Shown: piece after piece, positions 59,290 through 64,000 of the stretch
Position numbering within the stretch: the first letter of the stretch is position 1
Layout: the number at the start of each line of letters is the position of its first letter
Source: Cymbidium sinense
Lineage: Eukaryota > Streptophyta > Magnoliopsida > Asparagales > Orchidaceae
Direction: 5' to 3'
Assembly (NCBI GenBank): GCA_021442155.1
Contig: CM038214.1
Location: 140,034,040-140,098,039 of the forward strand
DNA: 64,000 bases
Translations under genes and position numbers: made by a program
The notes under the pieces: generated by a model
What the model was told of the DNA's origin: nothing
Databases searched by the model: none
What the model saw: the letters and a program-made list of their open reading frames with translations, nothing else

Positions 59290-59640
59290 ATATCCCTTAA
59301 ATTTAATTAACTATTAATCATCAACCAATTGCATTAGGCCCCTTTCATTTTCTAAGAGCATTACAATTTTACTTTTCATGTGGTTGCATATCATATTGGT
59401 TTATTATTAACTAGTAAGTTAACTTAAGGTGATATAGGTAAGTGATAATTAACTCACTTAATCCATACCTTGACCTAATAAAAACATAAAATCAACCTAA
59501 ATATTCTTCATTAAATCAAATTAATTCACACATGAGGAATTGGGTTGGGATTAGTAAACCTCTTTCACATTCCTTAAATCAAATCAAATTAAAATTAAAA
59601 AAAAACATCTTTAAAGAATTTTGAATCATTTTAAATAGCT
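59290..59640 (-). repeat. Inverted copy of the AT-rich leader DNA
   Basis: Reads as the reverse complement of 15,280-15,560 and of 49,790-50,070: TTAACTATTAATCATCAACC, GCATTAGGCCCCTTTCATTT, CATATCATATTGGTTTATTA and TAAGGTGATATAGGTAA each have an inverted match there. Identity is clearly lower than between the two direct copies. Confidence 0.78.
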
Positions 59641-59642
59641 TT

Positions 59643-59707
59643 GGCGGTGTGTACAAAGGGTAGGGATGTAGTCAACGCGAGCTGATGACTCACGCTTACT
59701 AGGAATT
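59643..59707 (-). pseudogene. 18S rRNA gene fragment, 65 bp
   Basis: On the + strand it reads GGCGGTGTGTACAAAGGG, then GTCAACGCGAGCTGATGACT and CTTACTAGGAATT, which is the complement of the highly conserved region near the 3' end of nuclear 18S rRNA that contains the universal CTTTGTACACACCGCC site. By memory of the plant 18S sequence there are about three differences, all C-to-T or G-to-A transitions, two of them at CpG. It is far too short to function and abuts satellite flank at its right edge. Confidence 0.9.
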
Positions 59708-60313
59708 TAGGTTTAGGTTTAGGTTTATTAGGTTTTAGGGTTTGGGTTTATTTTTTAATTTAAATAGTTACTTTCAGTTTAGGTTTAGGGTTTGGGGTTT
59801 AGGGTTTAGGGTTTAAGGTTAGGGTTTAGGGTTTAGGGCTTAGGGTTTAGGTGTAGGGTTTAGGTTTTAGGGTTTTAGGGTTGATACTTAAGATTAGAGT
59901 TACATTAGGGTTTAGGGTTTAGATTTAAAATTAGGGTTTAGGGTTTAGAATTAAGTTTTGGATTTAGGTTTTAGGGTTTAGTTTAGGTTGTAGGTTTAGG
60001 TTATGGTTGTTTTAGTTTAGGTTTAGGTTTAGATTTACAATTTAGTTTTAAACAAAGTGCAGTAGGTTAGGTTTAGGTTTACTTTGAGTTTTATGAGGTT
60101 TATTTATGCTTTAGGGTTTAGTTTAGGGTTAAGTTTAGGTTTATGTTTATAATTTAGGATTAGGGTTTAGGGAGTGGTGGGTTTAGGGTTAGTTTTAGGG
60201 TTTATGGTTTAGGGTTTAACGTTAGTTTTAGGGTTTAAGGATTAATGTTTAGGGTTTAGGTTTTAGGTTTCAGGTTTAGGTTTAAGTTTAGGGTTTAGGT
60301 TTTTTGGTTTTTT
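59708..60313 (+). repeat. GR-RBP-type flank and TTTAGGG-rich block
   Basis: The first 80 bases match the flank that follows GR-RBP modules elsewhere (TTTATTAGGTTTTAGGG, then TTTTTTAATTTAAATAGTTA), but here the module itself is missing and the 18S fragment stands in its place. TTTAGGG-like DNA continues to module copy 10. Confidence 0.82.
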
Positions 60314-60786
60314 TAACAAAGAATAAATTCAGACTCAACATTTCTTCTTTTCAATTTCATCAACTAAGTAACACACCAAGTTTTCTAAGACACAAGTGAT
60401 GACATAAATCAAGAATGAGCACACACAAAGTAAATCAAAAACCCTAGATAATTAGAACCATCTCTATTATAAAGACATAGTTCCATAAGCAGCAAAACGG
60501 ATCGATCATTCTTCAATTTCTCTAATTCCTATCAGAACAACCTTGGCCTCTCGAGTAACTGGATCCACCATCATATCCCTGATCTCTCCCTTCACAACCA
60601 ACATGGATATAACCTCTATCACTCTTCCTGCCTCTATTACAACTATTGCTATGACCACCACCTCCATATCCACTAGCACCTCTAGATCCCTCAAAACCAC
60701 TACAATAATCGACGCCTATGCCTTCGCCTCCACTACAAGATCTAGACTAAGCTTAGTTAACGGTGATGTTCCTGCCATCAAGGTTA
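60314..60786 (-). pseudogene. GR-RBP 3' module, copy 10
   Basis: UTR, C-terminus and Gly-rich tail are complete. On the - strand, coding begins within the RRM tail at NLDGRNITVN; the NGQ part and most of the flank are deleted, so that TCAAGGTT is joined directly to ATTTAGTTAATTTAAG. Substitutions break the Gly frame in the middle. Confidence 0.83.
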
Positions 60787-63700
60787 TTTAGTTAATTTAA
60801 GTTTAGGTTTAGGGTTTGGGGATTATTGTTTATGGTTTAGGGTTTAGGGTTACGATTTAGGGGTTAGGGTTTAGGGTTTTAGGGTTTATGCTTTTAGGGT
60901 TTAGGTTTAGGGTTTAGTGTTTGCTTTTTTTATTTTTTTATTTTTTTATTTTATTTATTTATTTTTAAATTAAGTAAACTAGTAGGTTTAGGTTAATTTA
61001 GTTTATTTTTATTTATTTTAGTTTATTTGCTTTTTTTATTTTTATTTAAGTTTATCATTTATTTTTATTTAATTTAGTTTATTTATTTTAGGTTTCTATA
61101 TTTTAGCTTAGGTTTTTTACTTTAGTTTCTTTTTTAGGTTTAGGTTTAGGTTTATCTTTATTTTTAATTTAATTTTATTTTTATCATATTTTTAGGTTTA
61201 GGTTTCATTTTTTATTTTTAGGTTTAAGTTTAGGTTTTTATTTTATTTTATTTTAAGTTTAGGTTTTAAGTTTTTATTATAGTTTTTTTTAGGTTTTAAT
61301 TTTTAGTTTACATTTAGGTTTATTTTATTTTATTTTATTTTATTTATTTTAGTGTTTAGGTTTAGGTTTAGGCTTTATTTATTTATGTTTAGGTTTTGGT
61401 TTATTTTATTTTATTTATTTTAGGTTTTGTTTATTTCAGTTTTGGGTTTAGGTTTTATTTTTTATTTATTTTCATGTTTTATTTTGGGTTTATTTTTTAG
61501 GTTTAGGTTTTATTTAGTTTTATTTTATTTTTATTTTACATTTGGATTTTATTATATTTAAGTTTTTTATTTTAAAATTTATTTTATATTTTAGTTTAGT
61601 TTAGGTGTTTATTTATTTTATTATTTATTTTTAGGTTTATGTTTAGGTTTAGGTTTAGGTTTAGGTTTAGTTTTGGTTTTTATTTTATTTTATTTTGTTT
61701 ATTTTATTTAGGTTTAGGGTTTTTTATTTGTTTGATTTTTAGGTTTTATTTTGTTTAGGTTTATTTTTTTTTAGGTTTTAGGGTTTTAGGTGGTATTTAG
61801 GGTTTATGGTTTTGGGGTTAGGTTTAGTTTAGGATTGTAGGTTTTAGGGTTTAGGGTTTAGGGTTTAGGTTTTAGGATTTAGGGTTTAGGTTTATGTTTA
61901 GGGTTTAGGGGGTTTAGGGTTTATTTAGTTTATGGATTAGGGTTTAGGGTGGTTTTTTTTATTTATTATTTATTTTTTTTATTTAGGGTTTAGGGTTTAG
62001 GGTTTAAGGTTAGTTTTAAGGTTTAGGTTTAGGGTTTAGGGTTTAAGGTTAGTTTTAAGGTTTAGGGTTTAGGGTTTAGGGTTCAGGATTCAGGGTTTAG
62101 GGTTTAGGGTTTAGGGTTTAGTGTTTAGGAGTTTTTTTTTTAAATTAAGCAAACCGATAGGTTTAGGTTTATTTAGTATTTTTAGTTTAATATTTATTTA
62201 TTTGAATTTATTTTTTTTATTTTTATTTAGGTTTATTTTTTTATTTAGTTTATTTTTTTATTTTAGTTTAGGTTTTTTTTTTAGTTTTTTTTTTTTGAAT
62301 TTTAGGTTTAAGTTTATTTTTTAGTTTAGTTTTATTTTTGTTTTATGTTTTAGGTTTAGGTTTTATTTTTTATTTTTAGGTCTAAGTTTAGGTTTTTATT
62401 TTATTTTTTAGGTTTAGGTTTTAGGTTTTTTATTTTAGGTTTATTTTTAGGTTTTATTTTTTAGTTTAGGTTTAGGCTTATTTTTTATTTATTTTATTTT
62501 ATTTAGTTTAGGTTTAGGTTTAGTTTATTTTAAGTTTAGGTTTAGGTTTTATTTATTTTAGTTTAGTTTATTTTAGGTTTAGGTTTTCTAATTTTTTGTT
62601 TATTTTAGGTTTGGGTTTTAGTTTAGGGTTTAGGTTTTAATTTTTTATTTATTTTAGGCTTATTTTTTGGTTTAGATTTTACTTAGTTTTTTTTTATTTT
62701 TATTTGTATATTTTTATTTTATTATTTATTTTATTAGATTTTATTTTATTTAATTTTATTTTATTTAGTTTTTTTTTTTGGTTTATTTTTTTTAGTTTAG
62801 TTTATTTTATTTATTTATTTTATTTTTTAGGTTTAGGTTTAGGTTTAGTCTAGGTTTTTTAGTTTATTTTATTTTATTTTTAATTTATTTTAGGTTTAAG
62901 TTTTTATTTATTTCATTTTAGGTTTTATTTAATTTAGGTTTAGGTTTTAGGTTTTGATGGTTTAGGTTTGGGTTTAGGGTTTATGTCTGTTAGGGTTTAG
63001 GTTTAGGTTTAGGATTTAGGATTGTAGGTTCAAGGTTTAGGGTTTAGTGTTTAGGGTTAGTTTTAGGCTTTAGGGTCTAGGGTTATGTTTTTTTATTTTA
63101 ACATTTTTTATTTATTTTTATTCATTTTATTTTTTATTTTTATTTAAGTTTACTTTTATTTTTATTTTTATTTAGTTTAGTTTATTTATTTTAGTTTAGG
63201 GTTTTATGTTTGTTTATTTTTTAGGTTTCGGTTAAGGTTATGGTTTCTTTTTTAGTTTAGTTTTATCTTTATATTATTTTTTAAGTTTATGTTTTAATTT
63301 TAATTTTTATTTTTAGGTTTAGGTTTTTATTTTATTTTTTTTAGTTTTAGGTTTTAGGTTTTTATTTTTGGTTTATTTTTAGGTTTTATTTTTTAGTTTA
63401 GGTTTAGGTTTATTTTTAGTTTATTTTATTTTATTTAGTATAGGTTTAGGTTTAGGTTTAGTTTATTTTAGGTTTAGGTTTAGGTTTTATTTATTTTAGA
63501 TAAGTTTATTATAGTTTAGGTTTAGGTTTATTTTATTTTTATTTTATGTATAAATTTTTTTTTAGTTTAGGATATTGATTTTATTTTTTATTTATTTTTA
63601 GTTTTTATTTTTTGGGTAGTTTTTAGGTTTAGGTTTTTATTTAGTTTTATTTTATTTTATTTTAGGTTTATTTTTTATTTTAGGTTTAGTTTTTATTTTA

Positions 63701-64000
63701 TTTAGGTTTTTTATTTTTTAGTTGAGTATAGGTTTTATTTATTTTATTTTATATTTATTAAGATTTAGGTCTTAGTTTATGTTTTTATTTTATTTTATTT
63801 TATTATTTTATTTTAGTTTAGGTTTTTATAATTATTTTTTTTTGGTTTATTTAGTTTAGGTTTCAGTTTTTAGCTTTTTTGGGTTCAAGGTTTAACGTTT
63901 AAGGTTTAGGGTTTGTTTAGGGTTTAAGGTTTAAGGTTTAGGGTTAGTTTAAGGTTTAGGGTTTAGGGTTTAGGGTTTGGGGTTTCAAGTTTAGCATTTA
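60787..64000 (+). repeat. Satellite array to the right edge
   Basis: TTTAGGG-like DNA to 60,930; boundary motif AAATTAAGTAAACTAGTAGG at about 60,967; AT-rich DNA to 61,770; TTTAGGG-rich DNA with near-perfect heptamer runs at 62,020-62,130; boundary motif AAATTAAGCAAACCGATAGG at about 62,142; AT-rich DNA; TTTAGGG at 62,950-63,090; AT-rich DNA; second boundary word TTTTTAGCTTTTTTGGG at about 63,867; TTTAGGG to the end. The open frame at 62,121-62,324 is a translation of T-rich repeat. No gene is seen. Confidence 0.9.

Larger units (their letters stand above)
45032..59642 (+). mobile_element. Block B: composite Ty3/gypsy (Tat-type) retrotransposon block
   Basis: A 14.6-kb interruption of the satellite. 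Left to right: gag/protease remnants, unassigned DNA, short tandem repeats, leader DNA shared with block A, a second protease remnant, pol remnants (RT, two RNase H domains, integrase), post-pol repeats, and an inverted copy of its own leader. No direct LTR pair is visible. Stops and frameshifts are numerous. Shared stops show common descent with block A after inactivation. Confidence 0.85.

Noticed and set aside
1591..60786. GR-RBP modules as functional genes
   Set aside because: None has the RNP1/RNP2 part of the RRM, and all carry frameshifts, stops or deletions.
62121..62324. Phe/Leu-rich open frame near the right edge
   Set aside because: Translation of TTTATTTT repeats; the frames at 12,712-12,900 and 38,151-38,360 are of the same kind.

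Overview
The window is nuclear DNA of a land plant, almost certainly a seed plant, and contains no gene that looks intact. Three things show this: the plant telomere motif TTTAGGG and its derivatives, remnants of a plant glycine-rich RNA-binding protein (GR-RBP) gene, and Ty3/gypsy retrotransposon remnants of the plant Tat type with a second RNase H. I cannot name the species. The sequence looks subtelomeric or like a large interstitial telomere-like (pericentromeric or knob) block. The G-rich strand is + nearly everywhere, so if the block is subtelomeric the chromosome end would lie beyond the right edge.

Layout. About 37 kb (1-14.7, 25.3-45.0 and 59.7-64.0 kb) is one complex satellite. It alternates TTTAGGG-rich stretches with AT-rich stretches of TTTATTTTA/TTTAGG. 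Its parts recur in a fixed order on the + strand: a GR-RBP 3' module (about 0.3-0.5 kb, coding on the - strand), a conserved 75-bp flank, a TTTAGGG-rich block, a boundary motif close to AATTAAGTAAACCGATAGG, a roughly 1 kb AT-rich block that opens with TTTAGTTGAGTTTTATTTTT, a second boundary motif close to TTTAGCTTTTTAGGG, another TTTAGGG-rich block, and then the next module. Ten GR-RBP modules and one broken stub are visible. Units without the module are about 1.3-1.4 kb and units with it about 1.8-2.0 kb; two such pairs form a tandem 3.4-kb duplication at 30.5-37.3 kb. GC-shifted islands, a LINE reverse transcriptase fragment (38.3-39.1 kb), an antisense LINE-like segment (6.3-7.8 kb) and one inverted unit with an (AT)n core (41.24-42.05 kb) interrupt the array.

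Two large insertions break the satellite. Block A (14.8-25.25 kb) and block B (45.03-59.64 kb) carry related, heavily mutated Ty3/gypsy pol regions with reverse transcriptase, RNase H, a second archaeal-type RNase H and integrase, preceded by shared noncoding DNA and followed by shared post-pol DNA. At least five pol stop codons sit at the same places in both, so they look like copies of an already dead ancestor. Block A also holds a tandem repeat of about 340 bp. Block B also holds gag/protease remnants, short tandem repeats and, at its right edge, an inverted copy of its own upstream DNA, followed directly by a 65-bp antisense fragment of 18S rDNA.

Nothing here works together as a pathway. 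The main interest is genome architecture: a satellite made from telomere-like DNA and a captured piece of a host gene, later used as a landing and breakage site for other repeats.
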